Assembly: GCA_049698095.1 (NCBI GenBank)
Contig: JBAVXA010000088.1
Coordinates: 1-34,198, forward strand
Direction: 5' to 3'
Length of the DNA stretch: 34,198 bases
From: JBEEJL01 sp049698095
GTDB lineage: Bacteria; Pseudomonadota; Gammaproteobacteria; Burkholderiales; JBEEJL01
The translations under genes and the position numbers were made by a program. The notes beneath the pieces were generated by a model, which saw only the letters and a list, made by a program, of their open reading frames with translations, was not told where the DNA came from and made no database searches. This document shows, piece by piece, positions 16,962 through 25,165 of this stretch (positions are counted from its first letter, which is position 1; each line of letters opens with the position of its first letter).

Positions 16962-17858
16962 ATGGACGCCGAACTCCCTACTCAACGCAAACCGGCCGAC
17001 GCTTTCGCATTTATGCTGATGGTGTTCCTGTGTTTTCTCTGGGGCATCAACCAGGTGATGGCGAAACTCGCGGCGCCGGACATGTCGCTGGTGATGCAGG
17101 CCGCGATGCGCTCGCTGATTGCCGTGCTGATGTTGATTTTATGGATGCGCCATCGCCGCATGTCGCTGTTCGAGCGCGACGGCACGCTGTGGGCCGGATT
17201 GGCCTGCGGTATTCTTTTCGCAGGCGAATTTCTGTTTATGTTTGCCGGGCTCGCGCGCACGGACGCCTCGCGTCTGGTGGTATTTGTCTATCTGGCGCCA
17301 TGCCTGACTGCTTTGGGTCTGCATATTTTCGTGCCGGGCGAACGTCTTCGTCCGTTGCATTGGACCGGCATACTGCTGGCATTTGTCGGAATTGTTTTTG
17401 CATTTCAGGATGGCTTCAGCGCGTCGCGCGGAACCTGGCAGGGCGATGCCTTCGGCGTCATCGCGGCCCTCTTGTGGGCGGCCACCACGGTGGTCGTGCG
17501 TTCGACCAAACTGGCCGCGGTCAGCGCAGGAAAAACCCTGTTTTATCAGCTTGGCATGGCGGCGCTGCTGCTGCCATTTGCGTCATGGTTGATTGGCGAG
17601 CCGGGCTTGATAAAAGCGACGCCGATGTTATTCGCAAGCCTGTTTTATCAAGGCGTGATTGTCGCGTTTGCCAGCTACCTTGCCTGGTTCTGGCTGCTCA
17701 CGCGCTATCTGGCGTCACGTATACTGGTGTTCAGTTTTTTCACGCCTTTGTTCGGCGTAATGGGCGGCGTGATCATTCTGCACGAACCGTATAGCGCCAT
17801 GTTCGGGCTGTCGGTAATACTAGTGGGGGCGGGAATTTTCCTAGTCAACAAGCGTTAA
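16962..17858 (+). CDS. EamA-family (DMT superfamily) transporter
   Basis: A 298-aa polytopic inner-membrane protein with about ten hydrophobic segments arranged as two EamA repeats (about 15-145 and 160-296). It has the repeat-start pattern FLCFLWGINQVMAK in the first half and GVIAALLWAATTVVVRS in the second, the typical DMT signature. Members export or import amino acids, metabolites or drugs, and the substrate here is unknown. The short hydrophilic N-terminus (MDAELPTQRKPAD) and the ATG at 16962 fit family length. It is monocistronic, between the folE terminator and a convergent MFS gene only 28 bp away, with an IHF-like site in that gap. Confidence 0.88.
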   Translation: MDAELPTQRKPADAFAFMLMVFLCFLWGINQVMAKLAAPDMSLVMQAAMRSLIAVLMLILWMRHRRMSLFERDGTLWAGLACGILFAGEFLFMFAGLARTDASRLVVFVYLAPCLTALGLHIFVPGERLRPLHWTGILLAFVGIVFAFQDGFSASRGTWQGDAFGVIAALLWAATTVVVRSTKLAAVSAGKTLFYQLGMAALLLPFASWLIGEPGLIKATPMLFASLFYQGVIVAFASYLAWFWLLTRYLASRILVFSFFTPLFGVMGGVIILHEPYSAMFGLSVILVGAGIFLVNKR

Positions 17859-17859
17859 A

Positions 17860-17872
17860 TAACTATTTGATT
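17860..17872. repeat. IHF-like intergenic site 4 (between convergent eamA and MFS genes)
   Basis: TAACTATTTGATT, reverse complement of an exact WATCARNNNNTTR match, flanked by ACATTAAATAAAT. It nearly fills the 28-bp gap between two convergent stop codons. Confidence 0.55.
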
Positions 17873-17886
17873 ACATTAAATAAATT

Positions 17887-19098
17887 CTACCGTGCGGAAT
17901 GTATTTTCACGCGCCCGATCATCCACATCGCCATCAGCCCGATGGTCATCGCCGCGTAGCCGACGAAATTGTAATTCGTTAGTTCCCCCGTTTCAGTATG
18001 ACCGATCACCATGCCTGCTACCAGCGAGGCAAGGCCCGACGCCATTTGCATCGCGGATGCGTTCATGCTCATGAAAGTGCCGCGCAGATGCGGCAGCGCG
18101 CTCGAGGTGACAACGGCCATGCCGGGGATCATGCGTCCGGAAATGAACACAAAAAACAGTGTTGTCGTTACCAACACCCACACCAGCGGTACGGGTTGCA
18201 GGTGCGTGATCAATAACAACGGCAACATGGCGGCGAGCGCGATCCAGCGGTAGGTTTTGATTTTGCCGAATTTGTCCGCTGCCCATCCGATGCCGCGCGA
18301 GGAGAAAAATGTCGCAAAGCCGCCGACCAGATAAATGAACGGCAACGAATGCTCTGCTACTTTTACGTTGGATGTCATGTAGAGAGTGATGAACGGAATG
18401 ACTGAAAAACTCGACATGATCATCAGGCACATGAAGAAAAACGCGCGCAAGTGATTCGGCTCGCGCAACACAGCCAGCATGGGAATAAAAATGTGCTTAT
18501 GCTCGCGGCTGTCGGCATGCGGGGGAACGTTGGGAAGGGCGCGAAGACCCAGTGCGAAAATTACTAGCGACAGGCCGGCGACAAATATGAACGGCGCGCG
18601 CCAATTGAAATGATTAGCCAGCCACAGGCCGAGCGGCACCCCGGCTATGGTTGACAGGGAAAATGCCCCCATCACCACACCCATCGCACGACCGCGCCTC
18701 TCCTCCGGAATGGTGTCGCCGACAAACGCCTGCACCATTGCGCCGAGGATCCCGCCGAATACGCCGGCCAATCCGCGCGCCGCGATCAAAAACCAGAAAT
18801 TCGGCGCGAGCGCGCACAGCAGCGTGGCTGCCGCAAATAAAACATACAGCGTCAACACCACCCGCTTGCGGTCATACCGGTCGATAAACGTCGCCGCCAG
18901 CAGGCCGCTGATCGCGGCGGCAAAGGAATATACCGATACCATCAGGCCGAATTCATTGGCGGAAATATCCAACACGCGGCGGAACATCGGCCCAAGCGGA
19001 AACACAATCATGAAATCCATGATGTGCGTAAATTGAATGCCGGCCAGTGTATAGAGTAAAACAGCTTCGTTTTTGACGCGGACAGTTTGGTTGGGCAT
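17887..19098 (-). CDS. MFS transporter (DHA1-type)
   Basis: A 403-aa inner-membrane protein with about twelve transmembrane segments. The MFS loop motif between helices 2 and 3 is present as IDRYDRKRV, and RGLAGVFGGILGAMVQAFVGD matches the helix 4-5 region of the DHA1 drug-proton antiporter group. The middle loop (ADSREHKHIF) divides the two six-helix bundles. The efflux substrate cannot be inferred. The ATG at 19096-19098 gives normal family length. It is divergent from the SET-domain gene across a 151-bp AT-rich spacer and convergent with the EamA gene. Confidence 0.88.
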   Translation of the reverse strand: MPNQTVRVKNEAVLLYTLAGIQFTHIMDFMIVFPLGPMFRRVLDISANEFGLMVSVYSFAAAISGLLAATFIDRYDRKRVVLTLYVLFAAATLLCALAPNFWFLIAARGLAGVFGGILGAMVQAFVGDTIPEERRGRAMGVVMGAFSLSTIAGVPLGLWLANHFNWRAPFIFVAGLSLVIFALGLRALPNVPPHADSREHKHIFIPMLAVLREPNHLRAFFFMCLMIMSSFSVIPFITLYMTSNVKVAEHSLPFIYLVGGFATFFSSRGIGWAADKFGKIKTYRWIALAAMLPLLLITHLQPVPLVWVLVTTTLFFVFISGRMIPGMAVVTSSALPHLRGTFMSMNASAMQMASGLASLVAGMVIGHTETGELTNYNFVGYAAMTIGLMAMWMIGRVKIHSAR

Positions 19099-19249
19099 GC
19101 GGATCGATTCGAATCGGTGCAGCTGGCGCCGGGCGGCGAAAGTTAAGTGACACTATATTACTAAACATATTAAAGCTAAAGTAAATGCTGCGGTAACGCC
19201 GCGTGAAAGGTATAATTCGCGCTCTTGATTAATCCCGGATGTAACTGAA

Positions 19250-19732
19250 ATGCCCATTAAAAAACCCGTAGCCGAGCGAACCAGCAAACCCTTATTCAGT
19301 GTAAAAAAATCGAAGCTGCACGGCAACGGCGTATTCGCTGCGCGCAAAATTGCCGAAGATACCAAAATTATTGAATACGTCGGCAAACGCACTTCGTGGA
19401 AAGAAGCGCTCAAACGTGAACCGGCCGATCCGGGGAATCCTTACCACACTTTTTTATTTGATCTCGGCGATGGCCGCTACGTCATCGATGCCGCCGTCGG
19501 CGGCAATGACGCTCGCTGGATCAACCATGGTTGCGCACCCAACTGCCAGGCAGTCGATGAAGACGGCCGTATTTTCATTTACGCGCTGCGCGATATCAAG
19601 CGCGGCGAAGAGTTGGTGTACGACTATAGCCTGATTCTAGAAGAACGCCACACCGCAGCAATGAAAAAAAATTATGCGTGCCGTTGCGGTGCGCCGAAAT
19701 GCCGCGGCACCATGCTGGGCAGCAAACGTTAA
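19250..19732 (+). CDS. SET-domain protein-lysine methyltransferase-like protein
   Basis: A 160-aa compact SET-domain protein. It has the N-terminal SKLHGNGVFA motif (about 21-30), the pseudoknot motif NHGCAPNC (92-99), the catalytic GEELVYDYSL (about 119-128), and a post-SET zinc motif C144, C146 and C151 (CRCGAPKC). All motifs needed for S-adenosylmethionine and lysine binding are present, so it is probably active, but the target protein is unknown. Bacterial SET proteins are sporadic and often regarded as exchanged with eukaryotes or chlamydiae. A TATAAT lies at 19211-19216. The OYE gene follows 15 bp downstream and may be co-transcribed. Confidence 0.88.
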   Translation: MPIKKPVAERTSKPLFSVKKSKLHGNGVFAARKIAEDTKIIEYVGKRTSWKEALKREPADPGNPYHTFLFDLGDGRYVIDAAVGGNDARWINHGCAPNCQAVDEDGRIFIYALRDIKRGEELVYDYSLILEERHTAAMKKNYACRCGAPKCRGTMLGSKR

Positions 19733-19747
19733 CGGATTGAATAAATC

Positions 19748-20872
19748 ATGACCAGCCCGTTATTCGCCCCCATCGTTCTGCACGGACTTACGCTTCCCAA
19801 TCGGATTGTCGTTGCGCCGATGTGCCAATACAGCGCGATTGACGGCAGCGCGACCGACTGGCATATGCTGCATCTCGGAACGCTGGCGGTGTCGGGCGCG
19901 GGCCTGCTGATGCTCGAAGCCACTGCCGTTGAGCCGATCGGGCGCATCGGTCGCGGCTGCCTCGGCCTGTATTCGGATGAAAATCAGGCGGCATTGGCCC
20001 GCGTACTCAAGGCCTGCCGTACTTACGGCAATACGCCAATCGGCATTCAGCTGGCGCATTCCGGGCGCAAAGGCTCTGTCCACGCGCCATGGCAAAAAGG
20101 CCCGCCGTCGCTTCGGGCGGATCAAGGCGCATGGCAAACGATTGCGCCGTCGGCGTTGCCGATGGCAGACGGCTGGCATACGCCGCTTGCGATGACGCGC
20201 GCCGACATGGATCGTGTCAGACAGGCGTTTCTCGCTGCCGCGCGTCGCGCCGATAAATTGGGTTTCGATCTTGTCGAACTACACGCCGCACACGGCTATT
20301 TGCTGAATGAATTTCTGTCGCCGCTTGCCAATCTGCGCGACGACGAATACGGCGGCAGCCTGGAAAACCGCATGCGCTTTCCCCTGGAAATTGCAGCAGC
20401 CATGCGGGAAGTGTGGCGCAAAAAACCGCTCGGCGCACGAATCAGCGGTAGCGATTGGCAGGACGGCGGCACCACGCCGGACGAGGCAGTGAGTTTTGCC
20501 GCAGAGCTGAAAAAGCTCGATTACGATTATGTCTGTGTCACCAGCGGCGGAATTTCCGCCAAGGCCAGAATCGCCGTCGAGCTGAATTATCAGGTCCCTT
20601 TCGCCGCGCAGGTGAAAACGCAGGTCGGCATCGCCACTCGCGCAGTCGGTATGATAGTCACGCCGCAGCAGGCGGAGCAGGTCATTGCTTCTGGCCAGGC
20701 GGACATGGTTGCCATCGCGAGAGGCTTTATCGATAACCCGCGCTGGGTCTGGCATGCGGCGGATGTTCTTGGCGCGCAGGCCGCTTATCCGCCGCAATAC
20801 GAACGCGGGCAGGCAAAATATTGGCCCGGCGTTAAGCTGTTGCGCCACACACCGGCAGTCGAAACGAGTTAA
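19748..20872 (+). CDS. NADH:flavin oxidoreductase, Old Yellow Enzyme family (YqjM/NamA-like)
   Basis: A 374-aa FMN-dependent ene-reductase that reduces activated C=C bonds using NAD(P)H. The N-terminal APMCQYSA gives Cys26 and Tyr28, the same residues and numbers as in the YqjM class. The substrate-anion-binding pair is His179 and His182 in ELHAAHGYL, and FLSPLANLRDDEYGGSLENR is the family signature. The phosphate-binding end of the barrel is ADMVAIARGFIDNP. The natural substrate is not known; roles in detoxifying electrophiles are typical. It follows the SET gene by 15 bp. Confidence 0.93.
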   Translation: MTSPLFAPIVLHGLTLPNRIVVAPMCQYSAIDGSATDWHMLHLGTLAVSGAGLLMLEATAVEPIGRIGRGCLGLYSDENQAALARVLKACRTYGNTPIGIQLAHSGRKGSVHAPWQKGPPSLRADQGAWQTIAPSALPMADGWHTPLAMTRADMDRVRQAFLAAARRADKLGFDLVELHAAHGYLLNEFLSPLANLRDDEYGGSLENRMRFPLEIAAAMREVWRKKPLGARISGSDWQDGGTTPDEAVSFAAELKKLDYDYVCVTSGGISAKARIAVELNYQVPFAAQVKTQVGIATRAVGMIVTPQQAEQVIASGQADMVAIARGFIDNPRWVWHAADVLGAQAAYPPQYERGQAKYWPGVKLLRHTPAVETS

Positions 20873-20953
20873 GGATCACGACAGGATCGGCCGGGGTAAC
20901 CGACCAACAATGCGTCATGCAGGTTTTTCAACAGAAAATTCAGGGAGCGCGCG

Positions 20954-22024
20954 ATGGCGAAAATCAGCTATGTACTGGCGACGCAGGATGAAGCGCTGAC
21001 AATTGCATGGCGTGCGGCATTTGCAGCGCACGGACTGATACTCCTCAATACGCCGAGGCGCGATGACTTGCATGCGGAAGTGGTTGCCGCCCTGGGAGAC
21101 GCGCGCCATCCCGTCGTGTTGATTGACCTCGCCCATCTTGCCGCGCATAAGATCACGCTGATTGAATGGATGGCGCGTTTCAACGATACCTATCGCGATG
21201 GATTAGTGGTGGCCATTGCCGCCTATTCGGCGCATGTAACCGACGGACAAAACAAATGGACGGAAAAGTGCGGCGCGCTCGGTTTGCTCCCGCGCGCGCA
21301 CGTGATGGAGATGCCGCAAACTGTCGCGCAGTTTCTGCGCCTCGCCGATTCCGCCGGCGCAGCGCCCGGAGCAATGGACCAGGCGCATTATTTACGCGAA
21401 GCGGGATTTCCCTCCGAGAGTATCGCCGACGAATTGGAAAACAGTCGCCAGGTCGATATGCTGCTGAAGCTGCATAACGCGACGCCGGCCGGCATTGCGG
21501 CGGAAATGGAAGCGGATCCGGCGTTGAAGCATAAAGACCGGATGTACCATTTGAAACGATATCGCGAGTGTCTGGTTGCAACGGACATGGTGACATGGCT
21601 GGCCGACCGGCTGGAGACGACGCGCATCCTGGCCGGCAATGTCGGCAAGGTACTGCAACGCATGGGCTACTGCTACCATGTCGTGTACGAGCAGGATTTC
21701 AGCGACCGGAAACTATTTTTTCGCCTCGCGCGCAATGAAAAGAATATCGATGAATTGTTTATTCAGGTGGTATTGCAAAAGCTGCTGCAAAATCGTCATG
21801 GCCTTGTAGCAGACCGAACCTACAACACGAAAAAATATGAACATTGTTTTGTCGGCGCGGAATTCGTCGACTGGCTGGTTGCCAAGCATCAGTTTACCAC
21901 TGCCAAAGCCATCGACATCGGACGGCAGCTTTTCGATCTTGGCGCGTTTCACCACGTGCTGAATGAACACCCCTTCATTGACGGGTATTATTATTATTGC
22001 CTGGCGAAAAAAGCGCAGGCTTAA
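20954..22024 (+). CDS. Receiver-like domain protein with two DEP domains
   Basis: A 356-aa protein of unusual composition. Residues about 3-130 resemble a response-regulator receiver: a hydrophobic first strand, VVLIDLAHL with an Asp at 58 in the usual phosphoacceptor area, and a closing GALGLLPRA where the conserved Lys is not evident. Two DEP domains follow, about 195-260 and 285-352. Each has the pattern YxxCFVGxEFVDWL or its variant YRECLVATDMVTWL, an internal LG or MG turn, and an aromatic-rich end (KLFFRL, YYYYCL). DEP domains are mostly eukaryotic signalling modules that bind membranes or receptors. GGGAG lies about 9 bp before the ATG at 20954. No partner kinase is adjacent. The function is unknown. 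Confidence 0.72.
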   Translation: MAKISYVLATQDEALTIAWRAAFAAHGLILLNTPRRDDLHAEVVAALGDARHPVVLIDLAHLAAHKITLIEWMARFNDTYRDGLVVAIAAYSAHVTDGQNKWTEKCGALGLLPRAHVMEMPQTVAQFLRLADSAGAAPGAMDQAHYLREAGFPSESIADELENSRQVDMLLKLHNATPAGIAAEMEADPALKHKDRMYHLKRYRECLVATDMVTWLADRLETTRILAGNVGKVLQRMGYCYHVVYEQDFSDRKLFFRLARNEKNIDELFIQVVLQKLLQNRHGLVADRTYNTKKYEHCFVGAEFVDWLVAKHQFTTAKAIDIGRQLFDLGAFHHVLNEHPFIDGYYYYCLAKKAQA

Positions 22025-22066
22025 CGTGAAATCGGCAGTTCCGATCACTCTCGAATTATTTAATAT

Positions 22067-22079
22067 AATCAATATGTTA
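22067..22079. repeat. IHF-like intergenic site 5 (after the DEP gene)
   Basis: AATCAATATGTTA is an exact WATCARNNNNTTR match on the plus strand, preceded by the AT-rich ATTATTTAATAT. It overlaps the proposed start codon of the next gene (22074). Confidence 0.5.
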
Positions 22080-22406
22080 CGATTTATTCTATTTTTTGTC
22101 AGTTTGCTGTTAGCCACGTCAGGCTGGACCCAGGTACCGCAGGAAGCAAAGGATTTTGTCGTCTTTTCGCAGGAATTCGAAGCGACGTGCGTCTCGCGTG
22201 AAGCAGTTCAAATCCTGGTAAATAACGCCCACCCGACGCGCAAAATCCGCGTGTGGCTCGACCGCTATCATATGGGCGTCGGTACCGGCGACCGCTCGAA
22301 AACGGATTTGCATCCGGCAGCAGCGCCGGAGCCATTGGGGTGCTCGCGTACCTTGAGCGGCCCGCAGGAGTGGCGTCTGGTGCGCGCCGAATTCATCAAT
22401 GACTGA
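22074..22406 (+). CDS. Small exported protein of unknown function
   Basis: A 110-aa protein with a clear Sec signal peptide (MLRFILFFVSLLLATSGWTQ) and a mature part with two Cys residues (TCVSRE and LGCSRT) that could form a disulfide. I do not recognise the family. The start is uncertain. The ATG at 22074 lies within an IHF-like repeat and has no Shine-Dalgarno, while a GTG at 22026, one base after the DEP gene's stop, is in frame and would add 16 residues before the signal. The signal peptide favours 22074. The SRPBCC gene follows 18 bp downstream. Confidence 0.6.
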   Translation: MLRFILFFVSLLLATSGWTQVPQEAKDFVVFSQEFEATCVSREAVQILVNNAHPTRKIRVWLDRYHMGVGTGDRSKTDLHPAAAPEPLGCSRTLSGPQEWRLVRAEFIND

Positions 22407-22424
22407 AAGCTGAAGGGAATTATT

Positions 22425-22967
22425 ATGCTGAAAAAGATATTGCTCGGCGTTGCCGGGTTGCTGGTTGCGCTGGTGCTGATCAGTTTTATTCTGCCGGCAG
22501 ATTATCGGGTCGAACGGTCATTGGAAATCGCTGCGCCGCCGGAAAAAATTTATCCGCTGATCGCCGATCCGCGCGAATGGAAAAACTGGGGTGTGTGGAA
22601 CCAGCGCGATCCGAATATGAAAATGGAATATTCCGGCGCGCCGAGCGGTGCCGGTGCGAAGTGGACATGGGAAAGCAAAAGCGAGGGTAGTGGCAGCATG
22701 GAGTTCACTCGTGCCGAAGCGCCCGCCATGGTCGAATATACGCTGTATTTTCCCGAGTTCGGCAGCCGCTCCGGCGGCAAGCTGACACTCACCCCCTCCG
22801 GCAACGCAACGCGGGTAAGCTGGACCAACGAGGGCAATCTGGGCAGCAACCCGCTCAATCGTTATTTTGGCTTGCTGATGGATAAAATGCTCGGCGATGA
22901 TTTTATCGCGGGATTGAAAAACCTCAAGGCTTTAGCGGAAAAAAATCAAGGCAGCCGCAAATCGTAA
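22425..22967 (+). CDS. SRPBCC (START-like) family protein with N-terminal membrane anchor
   Basis: A 180-aa protein. A hydrophobic helix (about 4-23) is followed by a Bet v1-like SRPBCC domain: YRVERSLEIAAPPEKIYPLIADPREWKNW is the classic opening of polyketide-cyclase/dehydrase-like members, and a long C-terminal helix contains DDFIAGLKNLKALAE. Such domains bind hydrophobic ligands in a deep cavity, and the ligand here is unknown. GAAGGGAA lies 8 bp before the ATG at 22425. The translation start region closely resembles that of the DUF1993 gene at 22999, suggesting a common expression pattern. It is probably in one operon with its neighbours. Confidence 0.82.
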   Translation: MLKKILLGVAGLLVALVLISFILPADYRVERSLEIAAPPEKIYPLIADPREWKNWGVWNQRDPNMKMEYSGAPSGAGAKWTWESKSEGSGSMEFTRAEAPAMVEYTLYFPEFGSRSGGKLTLTPSGNATRVSWTNEGNLGSNPLNRYFGLLMDKMLGDDFIAGLKNLKALAEKNQGSRKS

Positions 22968-22998
22968 CCTAATGTTTTTTAATTGAAGGGAATTTATT

Positions 22999-23508
22999 AT
23001 GCCGCTCTCCATGTACCAGGCCTCCGTCCCGGTGTTTGTCCGCAACCTGGACAATCTATCGGCGATTCTCGATAAAGCCGTCGCGCACGCGGAGGCGAAG
23101 AAGATCGATCACGCCGTGTTGCTGAATTTCCGCCTGTTTCCCGACATGCTGAATTTCATTAAACAAATCCAGATCGCCACCGATTTCGCCAAAGGCGCAT
23201 CGGCGCGCCTCGCCGGTCTCGATGTGCCGAAATATGAGGACAGCGAAACCAGTTTTGCCGACCTGAAGGCGCGAATTCAGAAAACCGTAGCGTTCGTGCA
23301 AAGCGTCAGCCCGGCGCAAATTGACGGGTCGGAAGAGCGCGATATTACCTTAACCGTCGGGGGCAATCCGCTGACGCTGAAAGGCCAGCCCTACCTGCTG
23401 CATATGGTCATGCCGAATTTCTATTTTCATTCTGCCATGGCGTACGCCATCCTGCGCCACAATGGCGTCGAGATCGGCAAGCGCGATTTCGTCCCTATGC
23501 CGTCGTAG
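22999..23508 (+). CDS. DUF1993 protein (DinB-like fold)
   Basis: A 169-aa protein matching DUF1993: an opening MYQASVPVFVRNLDNLSAILDKA, LNFRLFPDMLNFIKQIQIATDFAKGASARLAG, then a TFADL-like SFADLKARI, and a C-terminal YLLHMVMPNFYFHSAMAYAILRHNGVEIGKRDF. The family is predicted to be a four-helix bundle related to DinB, of unknown function. The His-containing segment near the C-terminus could contribute to a metal site. GAAGGGAA precedes the ATG. A membrane protein gene follows after 3 bp. Confidence 0.88.
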   Translation: MPLSMYQASVPVFVRNLDNLSAILDKAVAHAEAKKIDHAVLLNFRLFPDMLNFIKQIQIATDFAKGASARLAGLDVPKYEDSETSFADLKARIQKTVAFVQSVSPAQIDGSEERDITLTVGGNPLTLKGQPYLLHMVMPNFYFHSAMAYAILRHNGVEIGKRDFVPMPS

Positions 23509-23511
23509 ACC

Positions 23512-23946
23512 ATGCCCGACCCGCAGCAGGACCAGCCCAACGACAAGCCGACGAGCGCGCTGGAAAATGAAATTACGCCGGTCGCAGTCTGGAAAAATTA
23601 TAAAATAATGATTCCGGTGTGGCTGGCGTTGGCCGGCCTCGTTTGGCTCGGTTTGCATCTGGGCGTTGGGAAACCGGTAGTGGCGGCTGGCGGCGTCCTG
23701 CTCGCGATGCTCACCGGCGCACTCGCATGGCTGGTCGGCGTGATCGGTCTCGTGCCGCTGATCGGCCCGCTGATTGTGAAAATTCTGTCTATCGGGTTTA
23801 TCTGGTTGCTGAACGCGTTGGGATATATGGTGTCGTTTATTGCCATCAAGCGCGGATATTCCAAAGACGTGTTGACTTATCGCGGTTTGACCATTGCGTT
23901 GATTGCAGGCATTGTAATTGGCTATATTTTCGGCAAGCTTTTCTGA
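23512..23946 (+). CDS. Multi-pass membrane protein of unknown function
   Basis: A 144-aa protein with a hydrophilic N-terminus (about 1-30) and about four hydrophobic segments (about 32-50, 55-76, 78-105 and 122-142). No catalytic motif is visible and I cannot assign a family. It starts 3 bp after the DUF1993 stop and ends 6 bp before earP, so translation may be coupled along the series 22425-25101. Confidence 0.65.
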   Translation: MPDPQQDQPNDKPTSALENEITPVAVWKNYKIMIPVWLALAGLVWLGLHLGVGKPVVAAGGVLLAMLTGALAWLVGVIGLVPLIGPLIVKILSIGFIWLLNALGYMVSFIAIKRGYSKDVLTYRGLTIALIAGIVIGYIFGKLF

Positions 23947-23952
23947 ATTTAA

Positions 23953-25101
23953 TTGAAGGCGTCGCATACCGCGGATATTTTTTGCAAGGTCGTCGATAAC
24001 TACGGCGATGTCGGCGTCGCCTGGCGGCTTACGCGGCAACTTGAGTCAGAACAGGGATTCAATGTTCGTTTCTGGGTTGACAATCTTGCCACGCTGGCGC
24101 AAATTTGTGCCGAGGTCGATGCGGCCAAGGATAGGCAAAACGTCGGCGGCATCGAGATTCGACGCTGGAGCATACCGTTTCCCGAGTCGAATCCTGCAGA
24201 AATCGTGATCGAAACTTTCGGCTGTAATCTGCCGGAAAATTATGTCATCGCCATGGCGCATCGTGCGCACCAACCGGCATGGATCAATCTCGATTATCTG
24301 AGCGCGGAAAACTGGATTGACAGCCACCATATGCTGCCGTCGCCCCACCCGCGCCTGGCGCTGACCAAATATTATTTTTTCCCCGGGTTTACCGATCAGA
24401 CTGGCGGGCTGTTGCGCGAACGGGATTTGCTTGTTCGGCGCGATGCCTTCCAGCAGGATAAGAACGCGCACGCCATACTCTGGCATAAGCTAGGCGTGCC
24501 GCCGCCCGCGCAGGGCGAACTTCGCGTCAGTCTGTTTTGTTACGAAAATCCGGGGCTGCCGGAGTTATTGCAATCCTGGTCAACAGGCCGGCAGCCGATA
24601 ACCTGTCTGGTTCCGGACGGCGTGGCGCGCGAATCCGTGGCGAAGTTTTTCGCCGGGGAAATCTGCACGCAACGCAAATCTCTCACGCGCGGGCAACTCA
24701 CCGTGCATACGATTCCGTTCACCAACCAGGACAAATATGATTTGCTGCTATGGGCATGCGATGTGAATTTCGTGCGCGGCGAAGATTCCTTTGTACGTGC
24801 CCAGTGGGCCGCCAGACCGTTTGTCTGGCACATTTATCCGCAACAGGAGAACGCCCATTGGGTCAAGCTCAACGCATTCATCGACTTGTACGTGACCGGC
24901 ATGCCGGCCGAACACGCCGCTGCCGTGCGCGATTTCTGGCGCGCCTTCAATGCGGGAAGGGGCGCCGGCGCCGCGTGGGATGCTTTTGCCGACCATTTTA
25001 TCCATATGGACACCTATAACCGCAAATGGTCGGCGCAACTCGCATCCAGGACTGATCTCGCAAGCGGACTAGCGGAAATTTGTCGAAAACTGATAAAATA
25101 G
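23953..25101 (+). CDS. earP: EF-P arginine rhamnosyltransferase EarP
   Basis: EarP transfers rhamnose from dTDP-L-rhamnose to Arg32 of elongation factor P, a modification needed for EF-P to rescue ribosomes at polyproline stretches. The 382-aa protein begins with DIFCKVVDNYGDVGVAWRL, containing the catalytic-region aspartates Asp15 and Asp19, and has the signature RGEDSFVRAQWA (Glu277, Asp278, Ser279) that contacts the nucleotide sugar. Both match the residues described for Pseudomonas EarP. The only reasonable start is TTG at 23953, seven codons before the conserved block; no ATG or GTG is available there and no Shine-Dalgarno is visible, suggesting low translation. The EF-P substrate gene lies 64 bp downstream. 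Confidence 0.95.
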   Translation: MKASHTADIFCKVVDNYGDVGVAWRLTRQLESEQGFNVRFWVDNLATLAQICAEVDAAKDRQNVGGIEIRRWSIPFPESNPAEIVIETFGCNLPENYVIAMAHRAHQPAWINLDYLSAENWIDSHHMLPSPHPRLALTKYYFFPGFTDQTGGLLRERDLLVRRDAFQQDKNAHAILWHKLGVPPPAQGELRVSLFCYENPGLPELLQSWSTGRQPITCLVPDGVARESVAKFFAGEICTQRKSLTRGQLTVHTIPFTNQDKYDLLLWACDVNFVRGEDSFVRAQWAARPFVWHIYPQQENAHWVKLNAFIDLYVTGMPAEHAAAVRDFWRAFNAGRGAGAAWDAFADHFIHMDTYNRKWSAQLASRTDLASGLAEICRKLIK

Positions 25102-25165
25102 CCCGTTATTCCGGCTGAGCTGTTTTGGCCGGATCTCCCCATACAGAATTCATTCAGGATAGATT

